This document shows, piece after piece, positions 35,601 through 48,600 of a DNA stretch of 64,000 bases (position 1 is the first letter of the stretch; every line of letters begins with the position of its first letter). This DNA comes from Notamacropus eugenii (taxonomy: Eukaryota; Chordata; Mammalia; Diprotodontia; Macropodidae). The position numbers and the translations under genes are program-made. Below the pieces are notes generated by a model. It did no database searches. It was not told the origin of the DNA and saw only the letters and a program-made list of their open reading frames with translations. The stretch is taken from NCBI RefSeq assembly GCF_028372415.1, contig NC_092878.1, forward strand, positions 137,490,250 to 137,554,249. Reading direction: 5' to 3'.

Positions 35601-36577
35601 TAGACTCACTAAGTCCCAGCTCTTCAGAGGTTTGTAAAAAAGTTTAAAATTCCCCATGGCTGCTTCAGATTTCCCTCAACTCTGGGACACTATGTTAACC
35701 TTAGTCCCTACTCATTAGGCTTTGGTGTTCACCATCAAAGGACTGGGCTTCTAGGACAGAGTGGGTTTATGTTCCATCCCTCTCTGTCCCTGCGGGAAGT
35801 GTGGCCAAGGGGAAATAAAGCTTTGGTCGTGCAGCCTAAGCCTCAGAACTGATTTGATTTTGATGTGACATTTTCCAGTTTGGCTATCTGTGATGATCAA
35901 ATCAATTGAATAATGACCAGTTTTTCATCTTGAGTCAAAGAATTCATCCTGGAAATTGGCTATCTCATTTTACTTTCTACCCCTGATGAAGTAAGACAGA
36001 CTTGCTAGTTCATTTTGTCTTGGTGGAAATTCACTCTCCTGCTGGCAACATATGTTGTATGTTTATTTTTTAGAAACTCTCAGCATGATCTAGGTACCTG
36101 CACTGGACCCCTAAGAACACTTTAAAGTGTCAGAGTCAAGACCAGTCAATAGTCATTTATTACGTGGTGCTGGGCAGTGTGCATACAAAGATGGATCCAG
36201 TTCTCAAGGAGCTCCCAGTCTAATGGGGAAGACAACATGTAAACTATGTACAAATAAGCTACAGACAGGGGAAATGAGAGATAATCTTAGAGGGAAGACA
36301 CCAGAATGAAGGGGAAATCGGGAAAGGCTGCTTTCAAAAGGTCCAAACAGAGATGAGAAGGGAGAATATCCCAGGGATGGGGGAACAGCCAGTGAAAATG
36401 CCCAGAGTGGGAGATGAAGTGCCTTGTGTGAGGGGCAGCAAGCTCTATGTTGCTGGATTGTGGGGGTTACGAGGAAGGGGAGGAGGTATGAGGAGACTGA
36501 GAAGGTTATGGAGGGTTTTACAAACCATCCACAGGATTTTATATTTGATGCTGGAGATAATAGGGAGCATGGGAGCT

Positions 36578-36620
<43 letters not shown>

Positions 36621-39600
36621 CCTCTCTGTCTATCTGTCTACCTATTATCTATCTGTTTTTCTATCTTTCTGTCTGTCCATCGGTTTGTCTATCTTTCTGT
36701 CTGTCTGTCTATCTGTCTGTACCTATATAACTGTCTATCATCTATCTATCTTTCTATCTGTCCATCTATCTGTCTATCTGTCTATCTATCTAATCTATCT
36801 AATCTATCTATCTATCTATCTATTTTTGTTTCTTCTTTGTATGCTATGCTGTATCAGCTACATACCAAACAGACTTTGCAGGGAGGAAATGAAGGTGGTG
36901 GAGGGTGAGAGTGAGGAGAAAGTACCTGCAATTTCACTAGGATAAGGAACTTCAGGTGAGGACACCCTCCTCTATCAATGCTGGTTGTCACCTCTCGTCT
37001 TAGAGAGTTGCCTGGAGCAGAAGTGTCACACTGTCAGCTTGGACTCTTGTCTAACCAGATTAACATGTATTGGGAAATATTTAATAAAGAAATAAAAATA
37101 TAATACAACATAGAAGATGTTAGTTTGTGGCTCTATCAGGCAGTGTGCAGCTTGCAAGGATCCATTTCTATTTGAGTTTGACACCACAGACAGAACACTG
37201 AGGAACATCGGTGACTTGCCCAGCCTGGCCGAGCCAGTGTGTGCCTGAGCCCAGCTCTCTACCTGCTGAATTATGATTTAAATATGAAGATGTATTGGCA
37301 CTTCAGTTTCCTTTGAGTTTTTTCTGTTTTCTGCCAGGTTTTTGCTTCTTGCTTGAAAAGCTTCCCCTCTCCTTTTCCCCTTCCCTCACCCCAGCATCCC
37401 CTCCCTCCCCCATTCAAGGGGCTCAAAGAACTGGTTCATGTTTGCTACATCACTTCCTATTGTTGTTTTGAGTCTTTTTCTTAGCTAGTAAGAGTTTCTC
37501 AGTGATGGGGAACTTCCTTTTTGTTCTCTTTAAAGATGATATAAGCCCGAGAATCTGAGCAGAAGCATGATTTTCCTGGGGAAGGCCTGTACACAATTAC
37601 CACTGGGTTCAGTGGTGTGTAATTTCCTATCAGATTTAGCCTGAAAGCTTCCTCTCAGCCCCTCCTCTCATGTGTGAACACCCATTCACCCTCTCCCTAT
37701 TTACAGGTTGGTAACAATGTGTCCCTGATGGTGTAATGACCCAGGGGAGTGTCTTCAGACAACCATTCTAGACTCTTACCTGTCCAGCCCTCATTTCAAA
37801 ATTCATGAAGTCATCATCCATGGCCAGAATATGATTGAACAGACTCACCTCCTATTGTGAAACTGTGACCTTCATCCTACTACAGTAATGCGTCCTGCTG
37901 GCTGACATCTGCTGGGATCCAACTGCACACTTGTCCATGAGCTAGGATTTTGAATTCACAGGACCAGTGTTTAAATCCTAGCTCTGCTCCTTACCACCTA
38001 AGCAGGCCCTCACCCTCAGTGGGCCTCAATTTCCTCATCTGTAAAGTGTGAGCTGGACAAATGTCTTTTAAGATCTTCAGTTCTAAATCTGTGTTCCCGT
38101 AATTGTAGCATAGACAAGCAAAATGCAGAGTTTCCACACCTTGCCAGTCCCATTGTAACAATAGAAGTTGATATGAAGGAAGGAAAGAAGTATAAATTCT
38201 CCCTTAAGATCTCATCTCAAATGCAGGATCTTTGATTTAGAGCCAAAAGTACCCTTTGACGCCATCCAGTCTGGCCCATCATTTTCTAGATAAAGAGCCT
38301 GAGGCTGAAGGATGTGAAGGGGACCTCCAGCCCTCCTCCAAGGTAACCCACACAGTGTCAGGGTGGCAATGTAAGCCTGGTTCCTGGGACCCCAGAGCCA
38401 ATGGGCTTTTCCATTCTGCCAAGCAGACACTCTGTCATTTTCTAGCTTGAGAGAAAAGTCACCACTAAACAGGGTTTTCTGAAATCACCTAGATAAAGAT
38501 TAAATCTCACATCTACTAGTGGGCATAAAGGAAGAGCATACAGTAGGTGTACAACTTATTCAATGAATAAGCATTTATAAAGTACCTGCTGTGTGCCAGG
38601 TACTATACAAGGAAGACACTGAGAATACAAAGACAAAGATAGAAGGCTTTACATTCCATGTATTACATTTTGTAGGGAGAGGCACAGAAAAGCATGTGCA
38701 CATTCACGTTTATATGTTTTATGTATGTATACAAATACATGCAGATATATATGGTGGTGGAGGCATGTAGATACATAGTATCCCAAAGGTTCTAGGGCAG
38801 TTTTAAACTATTAAAGACTTTTGAGATACCCTGTGTATAAAAGAGGTTTGTGCTAAGGGGGATTCAAGTCAGAATGAGTTCTGGGACCATTCAGGACCCC
38901 TCCTTGGTAACTAACATGACCCTGGAGGTTTAATATTTGGCTTAAGATCTGGGTACCCAAGTCTACGAAATCTCATCTTTGAGGATAACTACTAAAAGCA
39001 CGTACACACCATAGCCCTGTAACAAGAAGGAAGGTCCATGGACACTTTGCATGTACGTTGGGCATCTCACCTCTCCCTGGGGGCCATGAGAATAAATGGA
39101 TAATCTGCCTTAAAGTTGGCAAACATTTGTTACCCAAAGGTTGAATCAGAAAGCCAGTTTGTAATTAAAGTAAGGTTAACAATATAAAAATAAAAGGCAT
39201 ATTTTGAAGGTTGGAAGGTTATGCTGTATAATGATAACACTCCAGAATTTTTTTCTTCCAGATCCTAACACTTGCCTTTTGAAACATCTAGGAAGAAGGC
39301 CAGGCCAGTGATCTCATGGTCAGTCATAATCTGCACTCCATCATGTGAGAAATCAATCATGGTCTGTTTCCTCACAGGTGCAGTAGTAGTAGACCTTAGA
39401 TTCATTTTACTCCTGGAAATTTTCCCAACCTACGCTTGGCTTGGGAAATGTGACTGTGTGCCAGTCATGCTGCTGAAAAATGGAGAAAGACCCAGTTTAT
39501 GATACGACCCATTAGAAGCTTATGTTTGGGGCTGATAGATTGCCAATGGTTTGTTAGAAAATATGATACCATGCATTTTCAGACACTGAGGTCATTGTCC

Positions 39601-42600
39601 CAATGCCCTTTTAATTGGGGCAAACACTCGCCTGACATCCATGGATTCAACCACCGCAGAAACTAAGAAAAGGGGTCATTTAAATGACGATGAAATGTCC
39701 ATTAGTAAACTGACAAAGAGAAGTGGAACCTTGAGGTAATGATCTGAATGGGTAGGGGAAAGGATCCTGTGCTCCCCAGCAAAGCTCTGCATTACTTCTG
39801 TTAGTTGTGCATGTTCGTCCAGCTCTTTGGATAATTGCTCAACTTTCTCCTTCACTTTGTGAAGCCACCATTTATATGAGAGAGAAAGTGATGAGGAGGG
39901 ATGGTGGCATTTCTGTATGATTACCATCAGATAAAATTAGGTGATTTTTATTAATGAATATGTGTGTCTTGTTCCATCCTTTCCCCTAACTGTGCATTTG
40001 CCTATCCCTTGTATGTACTTTGGAGCTCATAGCATGACAGTCTAGCTAGTCAGCTTTACTGAAGGGATGCACTTATTATAAAGGACAGTCAGGGAGAATG
40101 AGATAAGTCTTCTGCTGCCCTAAGTGAAATTGGGCACACTGCTGGTGCCCTTAAAGGAATTAGGCAACAAGACAAGTAAAAGAGGTAGTTTTTTTTTATA
40201 GGTTTCTTATTAGGGTCAAGCAGGTCCAGACATTATGGGAAGAGAGCTTGGACCTGGAGAGGTTCTGATTCATGCTTGTGGCATTCCTGGGTGATTGGCA
40301 GTTAGTTAATTTTCAAATGCTCTGCCAGTGGAAAATGGACCTTTGGCTGTTACTGCTTGACAGGTTGACTCAGGGATTTTGAGGTTCCCTGAAATGTCTT
40401 CATTTAGTGCAGCAGAATGATTATAGGTTCCCACACAATAGAGTGGGATCAATCACTGGATCTCAAAGATTGATCTCCTAGACAATCACTTTGACCTATA
40501 GGGTTTGTATCAGGAAAGGGATACAGCCTGCAACTGTGCTCATCCTCTCTCTGGAAAGGGACATTTCCCCTTTCCATCATCCTTCTGATCTCAAGTTTTC
40601 TGTGGAATGAAAAGTAGCTTCTCTTCACCAAAAAGTTAAAGGCTTGGCACTAGGATAACAGAGAGGAAGGGGAAGAATCTGACTGTCTATTGATTTAGTG
40701 AGATCTTATTGATAATGCTTGTCTTTCTTTTGGATTGTCTCTATTCCTCCAGATTACAGACTACTACTCACATCCAAATGAACCTGTGGGCGTACGGAAT
40801 ATCAAGAGAGGACTGGCCAGCCTGTTTCAGATGCAGCTAACCTCTGGAACCGCCAATGAGGTATGAGCTATAGAGGGATATCATGAACAGCAGCAATAGA
40901 AAAACTGAAACTGGTACCCTGGATTATGACATAATAAAAATGTTTTCAGTGAATAAGCTCCCTACCATGTCACCTCATCAAAAAAAAAGATAATCCACAA
41001 AACTCTTGTAATAAATGTATATTGTCAAGGTAAGCAGACTTCCCCCTTGGCTATATCCAAAAATGTCTCATTCTGCATCTTAAATTCATCATCTCTCTAT
41101 TGGGAGGTAGGTAGCATGCTTCATTATCACTCCTCTGGTATTTTTGTTGGTCATTACACTGATCAGACTTAAACTCTTTTATTTTATTTCTAAAGTTATT
41201 ATTTATTTTTAACATTTTTTTTAATTCCAAATTTTCTTCCTCCCTCCCACACCTCTCTCGCCCACTGAAAAGGCAAGCAATATATCAGTTATATACCTGA
41301 AATCATACAAAACATATTCCTATATTATCTATATCACAAAAAAGGGAAGAAAAATAAAGTGAAAAATTTTGCTTCAATTTACACTCAGAGGAGGTTAGCA
41401 TTTTTTCATCATGAGTCCTTTCAGAGCAACTCAGTCCTTCATGGTTGATCATCATTACAATATTGCTGTTACTGTATACAATGACTTTCTGTTTTTGCTC
41501 ACTTCACTTTGCTTCAGTTCATATAGGTCTTCCTGTGATTTTCTGAAACTGTCCTCCTGGTCATTTCTGTAGCACAATAGAACTCCGTCGAAATCCTAGC
41601 CACATCTTCTTCAACCACTCCCAATTAATGAGTATTCCCTTAGTTTCCATTTCTTTACCATCACAAAAAAAGAGCTGCTATAAATATTTTTGTACATATA
41701 GGTCCTTTTTATTTTTCCTTGATCTCTTTGGAGTATAGACCTACTAATGATATTACTGGATCAAAGGGTGTGTCCTTTGGCTATAGTAATAAATTGTTCT
41801 CCAGAATGGTTAGACAAGTTTAATTCTCTATCACTGTTTATTAGTGTACTTATTTTCCCTTATCCCTGCAGCATTTGTCATTTCTGTGTGAGATATGAGG
41901 TGGTATCTCAGAGTTGTTTTAATTTGCATTTCTCTAATCATTTGTATTTAGAGCATTTTTCATATGATTATAGACAGCTTTGATTTCTTCTCATGGAAGC
42001 TTCCTGTTTTTATTCTTTGTCCATTTATCAACTGAGAAATGGCTCTTATTTTTATAAAATTTGACTCAATTCCCAATCTATTTAGGAAATGTGACCTTTA
42101 TGAGAGACATTTTCTGTAAAACATTTTTCTATCATTTCATTATTTATGTTGCTTTTTAGCAAAGTGTAGTTTTCCTGATTATCTCTTTTTATTGTTTTTG
42201 ATTTTGCTTTGTCAGAGATTATAATTGTTACACCTGCCTTTTTTACTTCAGCTGAAACATAATTGATTCTGCTCCATCACTTTAACTCTTGTGTCTTTCT
42301 GTTTCAAGTGTGTCTCTTTTAAACAACATAAGTCGAATTCTAGTTCCTAATTTGTTTTGCTATCCACTTCTGTTTTATGGATGAGCTCATCTCACTCACA
42401 ATCACAGTTATGATTATTAAACTGTGTATTTCCCTGCATCTCATTTTCTTCTGTCTATCTTTCTCTCTTTTTATCCTGTCCTTTCCCAAAAGTCTTTTTT
42501 GCTTCTAACTACTGCCTCTCTTAATTCACCCTCATGTTTATCATTCCGCCTTTCCCACTCCCTTCTCTTATCCTCTTCCTCTTCTGTTTCCCTATTGAGT

Positions 42601-42623
42601 AAGACAGATTTCTATACCAAACT

Positions 42624-42663
<40 letters not shown>

Positions 42664-45600
42664 TTATAATCCTCTCTTTGAAGCAATTCCAGTGAGAGTG
42701 AGGTTCAAGCATTTTCTGTCACCTCTTCCATTTTTCCCCTTCATTATAAAAGTTCTTCCTTGTGAACTTCTTTTATTTAAGAAAATTTTCCCCATTCTAC
42801 CTCTCCCTTCTGCTTTCTCCCAGTATATTCCTCTTCCTCATCCCTTGATTTTTTTTGTCAACATAATCAGATACACCTATGTTGTTTGTCTATGTAGACT
42901 CTCTCTAACTGCCCTAATAATGATAAATATCTTAGGAGTTACATGTACCATCTTCCCATAAAGAATATAAACAGGTTAAGCTTATTGAGTCCCTTAAGAT
43001 TTTTCTTTCATGTTTACCTTTTAAAATTTCTTTTGAATCTTCTGTTTGAATGTCATTTTCTATTCAGCTCTGGTTTTTTCATCAGGATTATTTAAAAGTC
43101 TTATATTTCATTAAATATCCATTTTTTACTCTGAAGGATTATAATCAGTTTTCCTGGGTAGGCTATTTTTCATTGCAATCCTAGCTCCTTTGGAATATCA
43201 TATTCCAAACCCTTTGCTCCTTTAATGTGGAAGCTGCTAAATCTTATGTGATCCTGACTGTGACTCCATAATATTTTTTCTTTCTGACTTCTTCAATATT
43301 TTTCCTTGACATGGGAGCTCTCGAATTTGGCTATAATATTCTTGGAAGTTTTCCTTTTGTGGTTTCTTTTAGGAGGTGATCAGTGACTTGCTTTGATTTC
43401 TATTTTACCCTCTAGTTCTAGGATATTAGGGCAATTTTCCTTAATAACTTCTTGAAATATGATGTCTAGGCTCTTTTATTGATCATGACTTTCAGAGAGT
43501 CTAACAATTCTTAAATTGTTTCTCCTTGATCTGTTTTCTAAGTCAGTTTTTCCAATGTGATATTTTTTTCCATTCTTTTGACTTTATGTCTCATGGAGTC
43601 ATTAGCTTGACCAGTTCTAATTTTTAAGGAATTATTTTCAGTGAATATTTGTACTTTCTCTTTCATTTGGACAATTTTACTTTTTTAGGGTGTTATTTTC
43701 TTCATTATTTTTTGTGCCTCTTTTTAACAAGCTGTTAGTTTCCTTTTATTTTTTTTTGTAGCACTCTCATTTCTTCTCCTATTTTTTTCCTCTACTATTC
43801 TTATTTCTTTGTTTAACTCTCCTAGAAATTCTTGTTGGGCATGTGCCCAATCAGCATTGTTTCTTTTGAGGCTTTGCTTATTGCTGTTTTCACATTATTG
43901 TTTTCTGAGTTTGTATTTATTCTTCTTTGTCACCACAGTATCTTTTATAGTTGAGTTCTTTTTTGTTGTGATTTGCCAGTCTATTTCTTGACTTGGAAAT
44001 TAATGTTAAAATTGGACTGTACTTACCTGTGGATGGGAAGGTACTGTCCCAAGCTTCAGGCTTTGTCATGCTGCTGTTTTCAGAGCCAGTTGTGGGGAGC
44101 TGTAAGTTTTCAGTGCTTCCAAGGTGATGTGATCTGGGAAGAGGTGTGGTCACTGCCTTCCTGGTCTGTGCTTTGGTCTTTAACCAGGAAGGGCTCTTGC
44201 TGTCCAGCAGCCACAAATGCTAGTGCTCTTCTCTTCCCCTTCTCCCTTGTGACCCCTCACAAATGTTCCTCTCCACCCTGGAACTGTGCCCCAGAATGCT
44301 TATAGGCAAGAGAGTAGCCAGTCTGCATCAGCTGTGCTCAGTGCCAGCAGAGGTTTCATCTCTGGGCTGGAAGCTCCCAAAGCTGTTGCTGCTCTATCAC
44401 AGCCACCTCCAAAAATCTTTTAAAGTTGTTTGTCATTACAGTGTTGTTGATATTATATATATTATTCTTCTAGTTCTTCTCATTTTACTCTGTATCAGAC
44501 CATACATGTTTTCTAAAGTTTTACTGAAACCATTCCTTGGTTCATTTCTTTGGACACAACAGCATCCCTGTGTGATTTATAGATATTCAATGAAGGCAGT
44601 TAGGCAGACAGACCCTTGATTAGGACTATTTTATCCTGGTAAAATGCAGGGGAAAGAAGCACTTTATGAATGGGAGTTGTTTGGGTAACATGATTTAATT
44701 TTGATAGAAATGCAAATGTCTATCACCAGAAAGACTAGATTCCATGTTATTTGAGTGAAGAGTCAAGAAGTTCAGCTGTTCAGCTGCCCTGACGCCAAGT
44801 ATAGACTGAGATAACTTAAAAAAATTCTAGAACTTTAGAGTTAGAAAAACCCTTGAGTTCTCATAGGATCACAGCTCTAGAACTGGACAGGACTTTAGAG
44901 CTCATTTGGACGCAACTCCTTTTATAGTTGAGGAAACTGAGACCCAGACATGACTTCTCCAAGGTCACACAGAGAACAAGTGACAAAGTCAAGGTTGGAG
45001 CTCCAAGTTCAACATTCCAGGTTCATGTTCCAGATAAGGAAACATGGTCAGAAATCAAGTGGGTTTCCCAAAGTTAGTACCTGGAAGTACTAGAGCCTTG
45101 TCTGGCCATCACATTGACCTAAATTTCAGATAGATCCTTTACATACAGGAGAAATATATTCAGACAAAGAGAGCTATTATGAAGACTGGCCAAAGGGTTA
45201 AGGCCCAGATAAAGTGAAAAAAAAGTCAAGATGGCCCAACTTAGGTAGGGTAGATAGAGGCCAGGTATGAGTAGAGGTTCAGACAAATACAAAAAGCTTT
45301 GGTGCCATCATTAAAGTCTAATAACAGTGTCCTTCAGACCTGTATTCCCATACCTTCTGGCAACCGCAGCTCTCAGAAGTTAACATGCATGCAAAGGCTC
45401 CCTCTTAGCCAGCCCATTTTCCTAAACTCTGTTATTGGCAGGTACCAAGGGGTGGGAACACATTTAGTTATTCCTGAGTTTCTTGTGGGGGTGCAGTAAT
45501 ATTGAGCTGGAAAGCATGGAAAAAATAACTCTGTACTAGAAGAAATGCACATTTTCATTCCCTCCTCCCACTCTCGTTGACCTTGAGAAAAAGTGTGATT

Positions 45601-48600
45601 GCCTAATAGTAAGTGGGGTGACCTTTCTCAAGGCCCTTCTCTTAGGATCAAGTAATAAATGAGTTCATTCCAAATGACGTTTCTTCTTTTTAAAAAATTG
45701 TAGGTGGACATTTCTGGGAATTGCAAAGTGACCTATCAAGCCCATCACGATAAAGTGACCAAAATTAAGGCCCTGGACACCTGCAAAATTGAAAGGCCTG
45801 GATTTACCACCCAGAACAAGGTATGACCCAGCCCTCTTCATTCAGAATATCTAGAAAGCTGTGCTTTCAGAAAAAAATGGGAGAAGAAAAAGCACTCTTT
45901 GAGTGTTTCCAGTATGCCAAGCACTGTGCTAAGCACTTTACACAAATGATCTCATTTGATATTGATCTGGCAGAGTAAGTGTGAAAAGAGAAGGGAGAGA
46001 ATAAACTGTGGGAGTATACTTAGAGCAGGGGTGGGGAAGCTGTAGCCTCCAGACCACATGTGGCCTTCTAGGCCTTGGGCAAAACCTTTTGACTGAGTCC
46101 AAGTTTTACAGAACAAATCCTTGTATTAAAGAGATTTGTTCTGTGAAGTTTGAACTCATTCAAAGGGCCACATTTGGGGTCCTAGGGGGCCACATGTGGC
46201 CTGAAGACAGCAGGTTCCCCACCCTTAGACTTAAGAGTCTTTAGTCAGTGGAGACTCCATTACAGATATGCCTGCCATGTAAGCTAAATGGATGACTACT
46301 TTTTTTTTCTTAAATTGATCCAGAAATAAATAACTGAATCTTGCTTTTTTTTTTACCAAGTCCTTTTTCTCCCCTTTCTCCCTGGTTCACCTAGGTTTTA
46401 GGGATCAGTTCCAAAGCAGTATCTATGACCACTTACAAGATAGAAGACAGTTTTGTCACAGCAGTCCTGGCAGAGGAGACCTATGCCTATGGTCTCAATT
46501 TCCAGAGAATGGCTACAGGCAAAATAGTATCGAGGTAAGATCAAGAAGCAAATATTTGGAATTTTAAATTTTCTTTGCTGTTCCTTAATTTTAAGTAAAA
46601 CTTGAATATATTGTTCTCTCTGGTTCATTTCTCTGACTAGCACACACACACACAAACAGCAGCAACCACCTTGTACTTTTCTGTTATTTGCTGTGAGAGA
46701 GTGTTTGTATTGAAGGAAGACAGGGACTCCAGAAGGAGCCTGGTCCGGGCAGGAGCTGGTCGGGGTATCCACAGGGCCAGGGCACAGGTGCTTCCTCTGG
46801 CATGCTGCTTGTGTGGGGACCTCACGCTTATGGCAGAGCAGATGCTGCTCTGATTGGCTGAAAAGGCTTCTCCCCTGGAATTTCCTATTTCTGTGAAATC
46901 ACAGGTGCTGTAAAAAAAAGAAAAAGAAGGAAGAGGAGAAGAAATTATTTGTAAAGGAAATCTGGTAAATACACTGTCAGGTCTACATTATTTACAGAAT
47001 CTTGAACCTACATTTATATGTGTTATTTTGATGTTTAGATTGGGTTCAGTAACAATTCCCATGATACTGGGTCATAGAGGACAGCAGATCACTAGTTGGG
47101 TTTAGTTAAGAAATAAGAAATTTCAACCATTAAAAGCTGAAATATTTCCCTTGCAGTTTTTGATTGAGTCTCTTCCTGTTTGATGGATGTGAATGCTGAC
47201 CATGAGGTCTTTTTCCTTGGTTGTTATACAGGCAGAAACTGGAGCTGAAGACAACAGCAGCAGGCCCAGGACTGATGGCTGGAAAAAAGGTTGATGTGGT
47301 GGTTAAGGCTGTGGATTCAAAATATACCTCTGTCTCCCTGGTTGGGCAGGTCTTTGAGAGCAAGTGCAAGCGGTGTCCTTCTGTAAGTGTTCACAGCTCT
47401 TTCTGCTGCTTTGGAGTTGAGTGACTTGGCTTCCATTCAATTCCATAAACATTTATTACGCATCTACTGAATGCTTGCTATTGTACCATGCAAGTCTCTC
47501 CCCAGGAACTTACATGCAGCTGGAGGGGACAGAGCATGTACAGTGTATATGAAGTATTGGGCTAGGGCCAGAGATTGAACTTGTCCTTTCATGGAGGTAG
47601 AGAATTGCTGGCTGAAGAAGCTCTGACTTCAGTACGGGTCAGTGTGTTCTCTGCAACTTGGAATCTTAAAGTAGAGATACTTAACCTGGGTTTCATAGAC
47701 AGGAGGAAAATTACGTCTTCATGCTTATATAATGGGTTTCTTTTGTAATCCTATGTATTTTATTTTATGCATTTAAAAGTATTGTTTTGAGAAGGGGGCC
47801 ATAAGTTTTACTAGACTGTTCCAGAAGTCCACCACACAAAAAAAGTCAGGAACTCCTCCCTTAGAGCACTGGAAGGCCAAGTAACTTGTCTAGGGTCACA
47901 CAGCCAGTATGTTTCAGAAGTGAGACTCGGACTTAGATGTTCCTGGCTCTGAAAATAGCATTCCATCCACTAGAATATATAAACTATATACAGAATAATT
48001 CCAAGAGAGAGAAAGTGCTAAAAACTGAGGGGACAGGAAACGTAGCTAGATATAGCTTGGCTATATGTCCCCTTCACAGTTCTAGGGGTGACCCTGAGGG
48101 GTCAGGCGCAATTTTACGATGTCATTGGCTCAAGCTCCCTTTGGTGTACTTCCCCCTTGCCCAGATTATATATTGATAATCCATTTAGTAAATAGTTTTA
48201 AGAAAGAGATATTTATTAAAATGATACAATGAGATCAGTTGGTATAAAACACCTATGACAAACTTTCCCTCCAGTACATACAAATTCTGGGGAAAGTGGA
48301 CTCAGGCTTAGCCTACACGTGTTACCAAAGGGTGCATTGCTGGAAGTTTTTCTCCTTTTCATGAGAAACAAGGCCCTGACATGCATAGGTACAGGGGCAG
48401 CTGGGGTCCCCATGAGTAGAGTGCTGGGCCTGGAGTCAAATCCAGCCTCAGATATTTACTAGCTGTGACCCTGGGCAAGTCACGTGTCAATGGGGTGTGG
48501 CCTTTTTTTCTGGGCCCCTTGTACAGTCAGGAACCCAGTCTGACTGTGGCTCCTAGTGATGAAGATCCATCTAGGGATGCCACATAGGATTTGGATTGGA

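Noticed and set aside
36353..36945. Two overlapping plus-strand frames of 125 and 173 codons
   Set aside because: They are driven by the CTAT/CTGT microsatellite and flanking old repeat.
46398..46772. Minus-strand open frame of 124 codons
   Set aside because: It is antisense to MTTP exon 6 and intron 6, with no independent support.
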